Source: Blautia pseudococcoides | GTDB taxonomy: Bacteria > Bacillota > Clostridia > Lachnospirales > Lachnospiraceae | Direction: 5' to 3' | Assembly (NCBI RefSeq): GCF_001689125.2 | Contig: NZ_CP015405.2 | Coordinates: 4,428,501 to 4,492,500 of the forward strand | DNA: 64,000 bases | Shown: positions 42,263-54,044 of the stretch, in pieces | Numbering within the stretch: the first letter of the stretch is position 1 | Layout of the letters: each line of letters starts with the position of its first letter | Translations under genes and position numbers: made by a program | The notes under the pieces: generated by a model | What the model was told of the DNA's origin: nothing | The model's database searches: none | The model's input: only the letters and a program-made list of their open reading frames with translations

Positions 42263-43273
42263 ATGGTGACAATATATGATGTGGCAAAGAGAGCAGGTGT
42301 GTCAAAGACACTGGTATCCAGGGTCCTTAACAACCAGTCAGGTGTAAGCCCGGAGTCAAGGAGCCGCATTCGGGAGGCCATGAAAGAGCTTCACTACAAG
42401 CCAAATACACTGGCCAGGTCCCTGGTACTGCAGAGGACAAATGTTGTGGGGGTTATATTGGACTCATTGACAGAACAGTATTTCTTTGATGTGATCAGAG
42501 GGGTGGAAGATACCGTGAAAGAAAACCATTTCCGGGTTATCTTTTGCAGTGGGAGAAATGACAGAGGAGAAAAGGAAAACTATATAGATTTTTTCAGCAA
42601 CGGGGCCACAGACGGGGCTATCATCTATGGTAGTGATCTGGATGATGCGGATCTGATCCGCAAACGCGCGGAGATGGAATTTCCTTTTGTGGTAGTGGAG
42701 AATGAGGTGGAGGATGCCAATGTAAACAATGTCCTGGTGGACAATACTTATGGCTCCAAGCTGGCTGTTGACCATTTAGTGAAAAAGGGATGCAGGCGCA
42801 TTATGCATGTCACAGGCGCTAAAGGGACAAAAGCGGCACTGCGCAGATGGCAGGGATATCTGGCAGCCATGGAGCAGCAGGGCCTGGCACAATACATATC
42901 CGTTGTGGAGTGCCAGGAGTTTGGTGTTGACCAGGGATATGAGGCTGTGAAGACCTGGCTTATGGGGCACGGCAGGGAGGAACTGCCGGATGCCATATAC
43001 TTTGGTGCGGACAATACAGCCTTTGGAGGCATGATAGCGCTTGAGGAGGCAGGGATCCGCATACCGGAAGAGATTAAGATCGTAGGGTTTGATGATGACA
43101 AGCCCTGGGGTGTGGAGAAGAGACTGAAGAAGCTGACAACGATCCGCCAGCCCTTGTATGAAGTGGGCGCAAAAGCAGTGCAGGTGCTCCTTGGACAGAT
43201 ACAGAACCCGGAGACACCGAGACAGAAGATCATCATAAAACCGGAACTGGTCATCCGTGAGACAACAGAATGA
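42263..43273 (+). CDS. LacI family transcriptional regulator 3
   Basis: The protein is 336 residues. LacI HTH YDVAKRAGVSKTLVSRVLNNQSGV, hinge ARSLVLQ, and an effector domain with YFGADNTAFGGMIAL and VGFDDDKPWGVEKRL. The ATG at 42263 follows GAGGAG; the upstream ATG at 42194 overlaps the promoter. It precedes the GH4/ABC operon on the same strand and is separated from it by a palindromic hairpin and two operators. It probably represses that operon and itself. Confidence 0.93.
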   Translation: MVTIYDVAKRAGVSKTLVSRVLNNQSGVSPESRSRIREAMKELHYKPNTLARSLVLQRTNVVGVILDSLTEQYFFDVIRGVEDTVKENHFRVIFCSGRNDRGEKENYIDFFSNGATDGAIIYGSDLDDADLIRKRAEMEFPFVVVENEVEDANVNNVLVDNTYGSKLAVDHLVKKGCRRIMHVTGAKGTKAALRRWQGYLAAMEQQGLAQYISVVECQEFGVDQGYEAVKTWLMGHGREELPDAIYFGADNTAFGGMIALEEAGIRIPEEIKIVGFDDDKPWGVEKRLKKLTTIRQPLYEVGAKAVQVLLGQIQNPETPRQKIIIKPELVIRETTE

Positions 43274-43284
43274 ATGATTAGGAC

Positions 43285-43304
43285 AACAAGGAATATTCCT
43301 TGTT
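43285..43304. terminator. 20-bp perfect palindrome after lacI 3
   Basis: AACAAGGAATATTCCTTGTT reads identically on both strands and lies 11 bp after the stop, followed by TGTTCTTTC. It can form an ACAAGG/CCTTGT hairpin and may end the lacI transcript. A protein site cannot be excluded. Confidence 0.55.
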
Positions 43305-43320
43305 TGTTCTTTCAGATAAA

Positions 43321-43336
43321 TGTGTAACGATACACA
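43321..43336. promoter_or_regulatory. LacI 3 operator, GH4 operon copy 1
   Basis: TGTGTAACGATACACA has perfect 6-bp arms (TGTGTA/TACACA). It closely matches the sites at 42213 and 43382. Confidence 0.65.
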
Positions 43337-43381
43337 ACAGAAACAGGCACATATGAAGGATGTGTTTTTTCTATCGGGAAA

Positions 43382-43397
43382 TGTGGAGCGCTACACA
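43382..43397. promoter_or_regulatory. LacI 3 operator, GH4 operon copy 2
   Basis: TGTGGAGCGCTACACA is a palindrome apart from one base pair, 61 bp centre to centre from copy 1 and just before the GH4 ribosome site. Confidence 0.6.
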
Positions 43398-43419
43398 AAC
43401 AATAAAGGAGGTCAATCAT

Positions 43420-44685
43420 ATGGAGGGAATGAAATTTACAATTGTGGGAGCGGGAAGCTCCTATACCCCGGAACTGCTGGACGAAATGGGAATGAGAAAG
43501 GAACAGCTTCCGGTAAAAGAGATTATGCTCTATGATATTGATGAAAAACGTCTGGGCATTATGGAGGGATTCTGCCAAAGATTTGCAAAAAAGCTGGGAC
43601 TGGATGTGGAGATCCGTGCAACAACCAGTCTGGACAAGGCGTTGTACGGTGCGGATTTTGTGGATACCCAGATCAGAGTGGGGGGCAACAAACAAAGAGT
43701 AAAGGATGAGAAGATCCCTCTCCGGTACAATTTGGTAGGCCAGGAAACTACAGGAGCGGGGGGAATGATGAAAGCGTTCCGGACAATACCGGTTATGCTG
43801 GAAATCGCAGAAAAAATGGAGGAGCTGTCTCCAAACGGCTGGCTCATTAATTATACTAACCCAACCGGTCTTGTGACAGAGGCTGTCACCCGTTACACCA
43901 ACGCCAATATCGCAGGATTTTGTTCCGGCGGCATTTTCCCCAAAATGTGGGCAAAGCGGGCCCTGGGCATCCCCTATGAACAGGTACAGTATGATTACAT
44001 GGGGCTGAACCATATGAATTTCATCAGCAATATCACCATTGACGGACGCCCTGTCACAGAGGCGGAGTTTGAAAAAATAGCGGCACAGAATGACGATGTG
44101 GATTTGGAGCTGATCAAACTGCTGGGCGTGATCCCAAGCCCATATCTGCAGTGGTATTACCACACCAATGAAAAGGTTGCCATGTTTAAAGCCGCCCCAA
44201 AGACCCGCGGGGAGTATGTGCAGGAACTGGAAAAGGATGTATACGCCGCATATGCGGACGAGACAAACTGCGAGAAGCCAAAAGCCCTGGCAAAACGAGG
44301 GGGCGGCGGTTATTCTGAGGTGGCTATGGGCTTCGTGAATGCAGTCTATAATAATGTGGATACTAAGATGGTGGTAAATGTACCGAACAAAGGTGCTGTC
44401 TCCTTCCTGCCTGACAGCGCAGTGGTGGAAGTGGGGTGCCTTGTAAACAAGACCGGGATGCAGCCGCTGCATGTGACAGAAGTTCCATCCATGTGCTGGG
44501 GCCTGGTGGCAGCGGTCAAGAACTATGAGCAGCTTGCCGTGGAAGCGGCAGTGGAGGGCGACGTGAGAAAGATGAAGCTGGCACTCCTGGCACATCCCCT
44601 TGTCCGCCAATGGGAATATGTGGAGAAGCTGGTGCCTGAGCTTCTGGAAGCCAACAAAGAATATCTGCCCCAATTTCATTTATAA
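43420..44685 (+). CDS. Glycoside hydrolase family 4 (6-phospho-glycosidase-like)
   Basis: The protein is 421 residues. The NAD-binding loop is IVGAGSSYTPEL. The GH4 Mn-binding Cys168 (GFCSGG) and His198 (GLNHMNF) and the NPTG segment are present. GH4 enzymes cleave glycosides by NAD-assisted oxidation at C3 and elimination, usually on 6-phosphorylated disaccharides. No PTS is encoded here. The operon pairs it with an ABC importer and an ATP-dependent sugar kinase, which could supply the phosphate. The ATG at 43420 follows AAAGGAGG at 8 nt. Confidence 0.92.
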   Translation: MEGMKFTIVGAGSSYTPELLDEMGMRKEQLPVKEIMLYDIDEKRLGIMEGFCQRFAKKLGLDVEIRATTSLDKALYGADFVDTQIRVGGNKQRVKDEKIPLRYNLVGQETTGAGGMMKAFRTIPVMLEIAEKMEELSPNGWLINYTNPTGLVTEAVTRYTNANIAGFCSGGIFPKMWAKRALGIPYEQVQYDYMGLNHMNFISNITIDGRPVTEAEFEKIAAQNDDVDLELIKLLGVIPSPYLQWYYHTNEKVAMFKAAPKTRGEYVQELEKDVYAAYADETNCEKPKALAKRGGGGYSEVAMGFVNAVYNNVDTKMVVNVPNKGAVSFLPDSAVVEVGCLVNKTGMQPLHVTEVPSMCWGLVAAVKNYEQLAVEAAVEGDVRKMKLALLAHPLVRQWEYVEKLVPELLEANKEYLPQFHL

Positions 44686-44700
44686 GCCAGGAGGCAAAGT

Positions 44701-45693
44701 ATGAAATATGTATTGGGTATTGATCAGGGCGGCAGTAAAACCCATGCCGTCTTAGCCGACCAGGAGGGAAACCTTCTGGGAATGGGGAAAAGCTACGGGG
44801 CGTGCCATTCCAGCACCAGCCTGGAATATGCGGTGCAGGCAATCCTCCAGGCTGCTGACCAGGCTCTTTGCGGATACAGCTTGGGAAGAGAGGATGTGAC
44901 AGCAGTTTTGGGAGGCCTCACAGGGATCGACTGGGATTACGAGGCAGAACTTTTGGAAAATGAGTTACAGAAACACTTTCCGAAATCGGATGTGAAAATT
45001 GTAAATGACTGTATCATTGCCATGCGTGCCGCAACCAGAAAACAGCAGTGCGGAATCCTGTGCGCAGGTTCAGGTCTGAACTGTGCGGTACAGAACGGAG
45101 AGGACTGTTTTGTGTATGGATTTTATATTCCGGATGAGTATCAGGGAGGCTGGAGTCTGGGCAGAAAGGCAGTCCAGGCAGTGTTTGACGCTCATATGGG
45201 GCTGCTGGAAAAGACAGCGCTGACACCGCGTCTGCTGGAACATTTTCGGGCACGTACCGTGGATGAACTGCTCTATATGCAGGTCACGGGAAAAATCAAG
45301 AGCAGCGACTATCTGAGCCTTCCGATCATACTTGAGGAAACTGCCCGGGAGGGTGACAGGACGGCAGGGGACATCTGGATAGAGTATGGAAAAAAAATAG
45401 TGTCCTTTCTGGAAGCGCGCATGAACAAAATGGGAATTTTGGGGTGCGACACGGATATTGTACTCTCGGGAAGTATCTTTAAGTGTAAATTCCGGGAATT
45501 TCAGGAAGCAGTGGAGGAAGAAATATTAAAAAGGATACCCGGAGCCAATGTGATCGCAGCCGAATATGAGCCGGTAATAGGAGCCGTGCTGATGGGGCTG
45601 AAAAGAACGAACAAGATCATGACGGGTAAGATTTATGGGAACATTGAAGAAGGAGCAGGCAGATTTCCGGTGAGAAGGCTGGAAAATATCTAG
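44701..45693 (+). CDS. BadF/BcrA-type ATPase, N-acetylglucosamine kinase-like
   Basis: The protein is 330 residues of the actin/hexokinase fold: phosphate-1 loop GIDQGGSKTHAV, connect and phosphate-2 region ILCAGSGLNCAV, adenosine region VLSGSIFK. The BadF/BcrA group contains eukaryotic-type GlcNAc kinases as well as radical-enzyme activators. No 4Fe-4S cysteine pattern is visible, so a sugar kinase is favoured. Encoded 15 bp after GH4, it would phosphorylate the imported disaccharide or the liberated amino sugar (inference). Confidence 0.86.
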   Translation: MKYVLGIDQGGSKTHAVLADQEGNLLGMGKSYGACHSSTSLEYAVQAILQAADQALCGYSLGREDVTAVLGGLTGIDWDYEAELLENELQKHFPKSDVKIVNDCIIAMRAATRKQQCGILCAGSGLNCAVQNGEDCFVYGFYIPDEYQGGWSLGRKAVQAVFDAHMGLLEKTALTPRLLEHFRARTVDELLYMQVTGKIKSSDYLSLPIILEETAREGDRTAGDIWIEYGKKIVSFLEARMNKMGILGCDTDIVLSGSIFKCKFREFQEAVEEEILKRIPGANVIAAEYEPVIGAVLMGLKRTNKIMTGKIYGNIEEGAGRFPVRRLENI

Positions 45694-45712
45694 TGGGAAA
45701 AGGAGATAAAAT

Positions 45713-47053
45713 ATGAGAGCAAAAAAAGTATTGGGGCTTGTACTGGCAGGAACTATGACGGCGGCCTTGATGGGATGCGGCGGAAACGGGGGCAATGCAG
45801 AAGAAAAGAAGAATACAGGGAAAAGCGGGAGCACTCAGTCTTCGGAGGATGAGATCAACCTGACTTTCTGGCATATATGGCCGGATGCGGAGATGGGGGA
45901 GATCGTAGACAGCTATGTGGATAAGTTTGAGGAAGAGCATCCCAATGTGCATATTGAGGCTGTTGCCACACAGGAGGTTGAATATCAGAATAATAAACTG
46001 AAAGTTGCAGCCGCAACAGGTTCCCAGGGAGATGTATTTGTGTGCTGGGGCGGGGGTTACGCGAAGAATTATGTGGACGCAGGGAATGTGCTCCGGCTTG
46101 ATGAACTGATGGAGAAAAATAATACAAAGGACCAGCTGCTGGACGGTACGCTTACATATGGCACATATGATAATAAAGTGTACGGTCTGCCGCTGAAACA
46201 GTGGGCAGGAGCCCTGTTCTGCAATGAAGAACTGTTTGAGGAGTACAACGTAAAGATACCGGAGACATACGAAGACCTGCTTCAGGCAGTAAAAGCCTTC
46301 CGGGCCGGGGATGTGACACCCATGGCTTTGGGGGCAAAGGACGGATGGCATATCGGAATGATCCAGAATGCCCTTGCAGTGCGCACAGAAGGCGCGGACT
46401 ACATGAACCGTGCGCTGCAGGGCGAAGAGACTCTGGATACAGAGGGAATCATAAAATCCGCACAACTGCTGTGCGACTTAAATGAAGCAGGTGCTTTTCC
46501 GGATGGAACGCTGGGACTTGGAGCTGAGGAAGCCCAGGAGGAGTTCTATATGGGAATGGTCCCCATGTACTACGGCGGAAGCTGGGTGGCATCCGGCTGC
46601 GACAGCGATGAGAATGATATCCAGGGAAAGATCAAGGCAGTGCCAATGCCAACCGTGGATGGAGGAAAAGGCGGTGTCAACAGTTTCTCAGGCGGTGCCA
46701 TTGATATGATCATGCTGAACGCAAACACGAAATATCCGGATATGGCATATGAATTTGCAGTAGGGATCACGAAATATATGTCTGAGGAGGCATACAAAAT
46801 TGGGGACAGCCTTCCGGCATGGAAGGTAGATGTAGATGAATCTGAGGTCAGCCCCACCTTAAAGCAGATTGAAAACCTGATCAAAGATGCGGACGGTTAT
46901 GTGCTGGCCTGGGATACTTTCCTGGAAGGAACCGCAATAGAAAAACATTACGAACTGCTCCAGGGACTGATCGCTGGTACAACAACACCAAAAGAATTTG
47001 CGGCGGGAATGCAGGAGGCGCAGGTTCAGGTGAAAAAAGGGGATACGGAGTAA
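45713..47053 (+). CDS. Carbohydrate ABC transporter substrate-binding lipoprotein
   Basis: The protein is 446 residues. The lipoprotein signal ends in ALMGC, followed by a solute-binding family 1 fold (LTFWHIWPDAEMGEIV and VPMYYGGSWVASG). It delivers sugar to the next two permeases. The ligand is inferred to be an amino-sugar glycoside from the GH4-kinase-NagB context. AGGAGA ribosome site. Confidence 0.92.
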   Translation: MRAKKVLGLVLAGTMTAALMGCGGNGGNAEEKKNTGKSGSTQSSEDEINLTFWHIWPDAEMGEIVDSYVDKFEEEHPNVHIEAVATQEVEYQNNKLKVAAATGSQGDVFVCWGGGYAKNYVDAGNVLRLDELMEKNNTKDQLLDGTLTYGTYDNKVYGLPLKQWAGALFCNEELFEEYNVKIPETYEDLLQAVKAFRAGDVTPMALGAKDGWHIGMIQNALAVRTEGADYMNRALQGEETLDTEGIIKSAQLLCDLNEAGAFPDGTLGLGAEEAQEEFYMGMVPMYYGGSWVASGCDSDENDIQGKIKAVPMPTVDGGKGGVNSFSGGAIDMIMLNANTKYPDMAYEFAVGITKYMSEEAYKIGDSLPAWKVDVDESEVSPTLKQIENLIKDADGYVLAWDTFLEGTAIEKHYELLQGLIAGTTTPKEFAAGMQEAQVQVKKGDTE

Positions 47054-47081
47054 GTACAGAGAGGGAAAGTGAGGCAGTAGT

Positions 47082-47960
47082 ATGGAACGAGCATTGAGGG
47101 ATAAAAAAGTAATATGTATTTTTGTACTGCCGGCACTTATATGGTTTTGCGCGATCGCGCTGTTCCCGGTGTTTCAGTCAGCAGGCTACAGCCTGCTGGA
47201 CTGGGACGGGGTGACTGAGGCAAAATTTATCGGTGCGGCAAATTATATTAAAATGTTCCAGGACCCTCTGTTTTTTAAATCCATCTGGAATTCAATCTTA
47301 CTGGCCGCTGCTTCTGTGTTTATCCAGCTCCCCATCTCCATGATCTTGGCGCTGGTGCTTGCCGGCGGCGTCCGGGGTGAAAATTTTTACAGGAATGCAT
47401 TTTTTGTCCCGGTGATTATTTCAGGCACGATCATTGCCCATCTGTGGCTGAAAATTTACCACCCTTCTTATGGCCTTTTAAACATGGGACTGGGCGCGGT
47501 GGGACTGGATGCCCTGCAGAGAGAATGGCTGGGGGATAATGGGACAGCGCTTCTGGCCTGTTTTGTTCCCATGGTATGGCAGTATATCGGATATCATATG
47601 CTGCTGCTGTATTCCGCAGCCAAGTCCATATCACCGGAAATCATCGAAGCGGCCCATGTGGACGGTGCCAACAGATTCCAGACTGCTGTGAGGGTCATCA
47701 TACCCATGATCGTGCCAATGATAAAAGCCTGTGTGATCTTTGCCATCATCGGTTCCCTGAAATCCTTTGATCTGATATATATTCTGACCAACGGCGGGCC
47801 TGTCCACGCCTCAGAAGTGCCATCGCTTCTGATGTACAAGAAAATATTTGTGACAAATGAATATGGGTACGCCAGTGCCATAGCAATCTTCATTATTTTG
47901 GAATGCCTGGTATTTACGTTTGTGGTGCAGAAAATATTTAATCATATCCAGAAAGATTAG
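47082..47960 (+). CDS. Sugar ABC transporter permease (UgpA/LacF type)
   Basis: The protein is 292 residues, six membrane segments, and an EAA loop SPEIIEAAHVDGANRFQTAVRVIIP. MalF-type subunit. Starts 28 bp after the binding protein. Confidence 0.93.
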   Translation: MERALRDKKVICIFVLPALIWFCAIALFPVFQSAGYSLLDWDGVTEAKFIGAANYIKMFQDPLFFKSIWNSILLAAASVFIQLPISMILALVLAGGVRGENFYRNAFFVPVIISGTIIAHLWLKIYHPSYGLLNMGLGAVGLDALQREWLGDNGTALLACFVPMVWQYIGYHMLLLYSAAKSISPEIIEAAHVDGANRFQTAVRVIIPMIVPMIKACVIFAIIGSLKSFDLIYILTNGGPVHASEVPSLLMYKKIFVTNEYGYASAIAIFIILECLVFTFVVQKIFNHIQKD

Positions 47961-47971
47961 GAGGAGCCGGT

Positions 47972-48808
47972 ATGAAAAGGAGAAATTCAAAACGAAAGAA
48001 GACCGGTACGGTTAAAACGATCATTTTACTTTTTATTACAGTGATCCAGTTGTTTCCGCTTTACTGGATGTTTACGTTTTCCCTGAAGAGCAACCGTGAA
48101 ATCTTTGGGGGGAATATTATAGGGCTGCCGGAGAAATGGGAGTGGGAAAACTATTCCAAGGTATTTGAAAAGGCCCATCTGGGCAGATATTTGTTTAACA
48201 GTACAGTGGTTACGGGGCTTACCATAGCATTTACCCTGATCTTGTCCGCTATGGCTACCTATGCTATTGTGCGGCTGAAATGGAAACTGAGCAAATTGGT
48301 TTATTTCATTTTCCTGACAGGGATGATGCTTTCCATCCATGCAGTGCTGCTTCCTCTGTTTGTAAATATGAAACCGGTGCTGGACACTTACTGGGCGCTT
48401 ATTATCCCTTATGTGGCATTTGCCATGCCCACGGCTATTTTGCTGATGGTGGGGACATTGGAGTCGCTGCCAAAAGAGCTGGAGGAAGCCGCATTTATCG
48501 ACGGGGCAAATATTTACAGGGTTTTCTGGCAGATCATTATGCCGCTGTTAAAGCCCATACTGTCTACGGTTGCTATCCTTACCTTTTTGTCTGCATGGAA
48601 TGAGATGATGCTTGCCATTGCGTTTGTAAGCGGAGAAAAGTATAAGACCATCACCGTGGGCGTCAACGATATGGTGGGGAAATATTCTACCAAATGGGGA
48701 CTTATCGGTGCAGGGCTGACCATTGCCACTATTCCAACGCTGTTTTTATATGTATTTCTGAGCAAGAACATTCAGAAGAGTCTGGCAATGGGGGCAGTGA
48801 AGGGATAA
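47972..48808 (+). CDS. Sugar ABC transporter permease (MalG/UgpE type)
   Basis: The protein is 278 residues. A basic N-terminus, YWMFTFSLKSNREIF block, coupling loop ELEEAAFIDGANIYRVFWQIIMP and C-terminal GAVKG. MalG-type partner of the preceding subunit. No ATPase gene in the operon. GAGGAG site. Confidence 0.93.
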   Translation: MKRRNSKRKKTGTVKTIILLFITVIQLFPLYWMFTFSLKSNREIFGGNIIGLPEKWEWENYSKVFEKAHLGRYLFNSTVVTGLTIAFTLILSAMATYAIVRLKWKLSKLVYFIFLTGMMLSIHAVLLPLFVNMKPVLDTYWALIIPYVAFAMPTAILLMVGTLESLPKELEEAAFIDGANIYRVFWQIIMPLLKPILSTVAILTFLSAWNEMMLAIAFVSGEKYKTITVGVNDMVGKYSTKWGLIGAGLTIATIPTLFLYVFLSKNIQKSLAMGAVKG

Positions 48809-48833
48809 GAGCAGATAATAAAGAGGTGAGAGC

Positions 48834-49724
48834 ATGAAAAAAATATGCAGATGTCCGTACATTCCCTGCAAATACAGGAATCACTGTACGGCTTGTATTA
48901 TACAGAACAAGGAGGATAAAACATTGCCTAACTGCATGGAAGAGATCGCGGAAGAGATGGGAGCATGTCTTCCCATTAAGATTCCGGCAACAGAGGTTAT
49001 GCCGGATATGGAAGGTATGTCCAGACGGTGCGCAGAGCTTGTGAAAGCGTGTCTGGATGAGAAGCGGGACGCACTGCTGTGTTTTCCCGCAGGCAGCACG
49101 GTGGTAAGGACCTGTGAGATACTGAAGGAAATGAAAGAACAGGGACTTATTGACTTTTCCCAGGCGGAATTTGTTGCGCTGGATGAGTGGCTGGATCTGG
49201 AGGATGAAAGTGAAAACTGCACAAACTTTTTAAAGCAGCACTTGTATGGTCCGCTGGAGATCCAGCCGGAGAAGATGCATCTGTTTCAGGTTCACGCGCA
49301 GGATCTGGAGGAAGAGTGCAGACGGATAGATGGGATCATATCCAGCCGCGGAGGTATTGACCTTATGCTGCTGGGGCTGGGCATGAACGGACACCTGGGA
49401 CTGAACGAGCCGGGAGGAGATTTTGAGGATTATGCAAAGGTGGTAAACCTGTCGGAGACCACCATGCATGTAGGGCAGAAATATTTTTCCGGACCTATGA
49501 AACTGACCAGGGGAATCACACTTGGAGTACATCACATGTTTGAGGCAAAGAAGGTGATCCTGCAGGTTTCGGGAAAAGCTAAGCAGGATATTGTAAAGAA
49601 AATGTATGATTCACAGCCCACGCAGGAACTTCCGGGTACAGTCCTGAAGCTTCTTCCGGGAGGCCTGGTGGTGCTGGATGAAGATGCCGCCAAAGGAATC
49701 CGGGGGCTGCTGGCAGAGTCATAG
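48834..49724 (+). CDS. NagB-like isomerase/deaminase with Cys-rich N-terminal domain
   Basis: The protein is 296 residues, about 40 longer than typical NagB. Residues 5-34 form a compact cysteine cluster (Cys5, 7, 12, 18, 21, 34; CRCPYIPCKYRNHCTAC) like the small DUF6485-type metal-binding domain. The rest is a glucosamine-6-phosphate deaminase/6-phosphogluconolactonase fold: Asp117 (ALDEWL), His187 and Glu192 (NGHLGLNEPG) are kept. The Asp before Gly in the usual DGH motif is Asn185. This may alter ring opening or specificity toward another amino sugar phosphate. No nagA is nearby. Confidence 0.86.
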   Translation: MKKICRCPYIPCKYRNHCTACIIQNKEDKTLPNCMEEIAEEMGACLPIKIPATEVMPDMEGMSRRCAELVKACLDEKRDALLCFPAGSTVVRTCEILKEMKEQGLIDFSQAEFVALDEWLDLEDESENCTNFLKQHLYGPLEIQPEKMHLFQVHAQDLEEECRRIDGIISSRGGIDLMLLGLGMNGHLGLNEPGGDFEDYAKVVNLSETTMHVGQKYFSGPMKLTRGITLGVHHMFEAKKVILQVSGKAKQDIVKKMYDSQPTQELPGTVLKLLPGGLVVLDEDAAKGIRGLLAES

Positions 49725-49735
49725 GAAATATCTGT

Positions 49736-49800
49736 GCAGACAGGGTCATGTTTTCCGGTATCCAGCCGGAGACACCCCTGTCTGCTTTTTGAAGATCCTG
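49736..49800. terminator. Terminator between NagB-like and AraC genes
   Basis: GCAGACAGGG (49736-49745) pairs with CCCTGTCTGC (49786-49795), followed by TTTTT. It overlaps the 3' end of the convergent AraC gene; a smaller TCCGG/CCGGA stem lies inside. Confidence 0.75.
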
Positions 49801-50585
49801 CTGAAATACAGAGGATTATCATACCCTACCAGGGCGCCGATCTCACTGACCGTATAGTCCGTAGTCTCCAGAAGCTCCCTGGCCCTGCGGATCCGGACGG
49901 AGGTGAGATACTTGAGGGGCGGGACGTTCATGTACTGTTTAAAGCTGCGGATAAACCAGCATGTGCTCATGTGCTGCTGTCTGGCATACTCCTCGATCTT
50001 TATGTCCTGGTAATAATTTTCATTAAAGTAATGTATTGCCTTTTCCATCTCTTTTTGAATCCGGTGTCTCTCCCCCGGCCCTTCCATGCAGTGGCGGCGC
50101 ACCAGCAGAAGGAGCTGTTGTAAAAGCAGGGGGAGCAGGTCCTCATAGGCAGGGCGGAACACCTGAAGCTCCCGTATCATCCGGAAGAAAAGGTCCCTGT
50201 ATTCAGAAAAAACACCTGCATAGACAATTTGATTTTGTGCAAACCCGGCTTCCTCCAGGAGAGATTCTGCCCGGTATCCGGTAAAGTGCACCCAGAAGGC
50301 CTCTGGTTTGTCTTTTCCGTAATACATATATTCCTGGCGGACGAAGGGCCGCAGAAGGACCATATTCCCCTCACTCACTTCCACTTTCTCCTGGCCTATG
50401 GTAAACCAGGCACTCCCGGAAGCAATGTAAATAAGCTGGTAATCAGCCCGGCCTTTGGGCCTTAATGTGGACATGGACGGGCGGGTGATGACTCTGTATA
50501 CCCCGCTGCTGTTTATGCGCAGAGGGACCTGCATATTTTCCAAATCTGTTTCCGCATGGTTTAAGTATCCGGTGTTTACATACAT
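49746..50585 (-). CDS. AraC family regulator of the lacZ region
   Basis: The protein is 279 residues, with N-terminal cupin (SGSAWFTIGQEKVEVSEGNMVLLRP) and C-terminal AraC HTH pair (IKIEEYARQQHMSTCWFIRSFKQY and GYDNPLYFSRIFKKQTGVSPAGYRK). Divergent from the LacZ gene across a 213-bp gap, so it probably controls lacZ and itself. A GGAGAG site precedes the start. Confidence 0.92.
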   Translation of the reverse strand: MYVNTGYLNHAETDLENMQVPLRINSSGVYRVITRPSMSTLRPKGRADYQLIYIASGSAWFTIGQEKVEVSEGNMVLLRPFVRQEYMYYGKDKPEAFWVHFTGYRAESLLEEAGFAQNQIVYAGVFSEYRDLFFRMIRELQVFRPAYEDLLPLLLQQLLLLVRRHCMEGPGERHRIQKEMEKAIHYFNENYYQDIKIEEYARQQHMSTCWFIRSFKQYMNVPPLKYLTSVRIRRARELLETTDYTVSEIGALVGYDNPLYFSRIFKKQTGVSPAGYRKT

Positions 50586-50795
50586 AGGATGACTCTCCTT
50601 ACTTGCTCTTGGAGTTTTGTTTTTTCTTTTCTTGATTGTATCATTTTGTGCATGTTTTGTCTAATACAGGATATGGATTTTGCTGTTCTGTCTTTTATAA
50701 TAGGCAGTATGAGGCGGCTTTTCGGCGGGCCTGCATATTTTCTGCGCCGGTTCGGAAAAGTCACAGTATAAAATACATTTTCAGGAGGGCTATGA

Positions 50796-53885
<3,090 letters not shown>

Positions 53886-53904
53886 TAGAATAACTGTAAA
53901 TATG

Positions 53905-53940
53905 AAATGGGGATGCGGACGGCCGGCAGCCCCATTTTCG
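53905..53940 (+). terminator. Hairpin after lacZ
   Basis: AAATGGGG (53905-53912) pairs with CCCCATTT (53930-53937), 20 bp after the stop, then TTCG. A modest terminator. Confidence 0.65.
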
Positions 53941-54044
53941 TACGCGGAATTTTTTGCCCGGAGGCGGTTTGGCATGGACTTTTGCCTGTAACTGTGAGGG
54001 AAGAAAACAGTTACATATTACTGTTATTTATGGAGGAGGATACT

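Noticed and set aside
43312..44679. 455-codon open frame antisense to the GH4 gene
   Set aside because: Its translation has no recognisable domain, it mirrors the full length of a clearly conserved gene, and it lacks a ribosome site; it is a codon-bias shadow.
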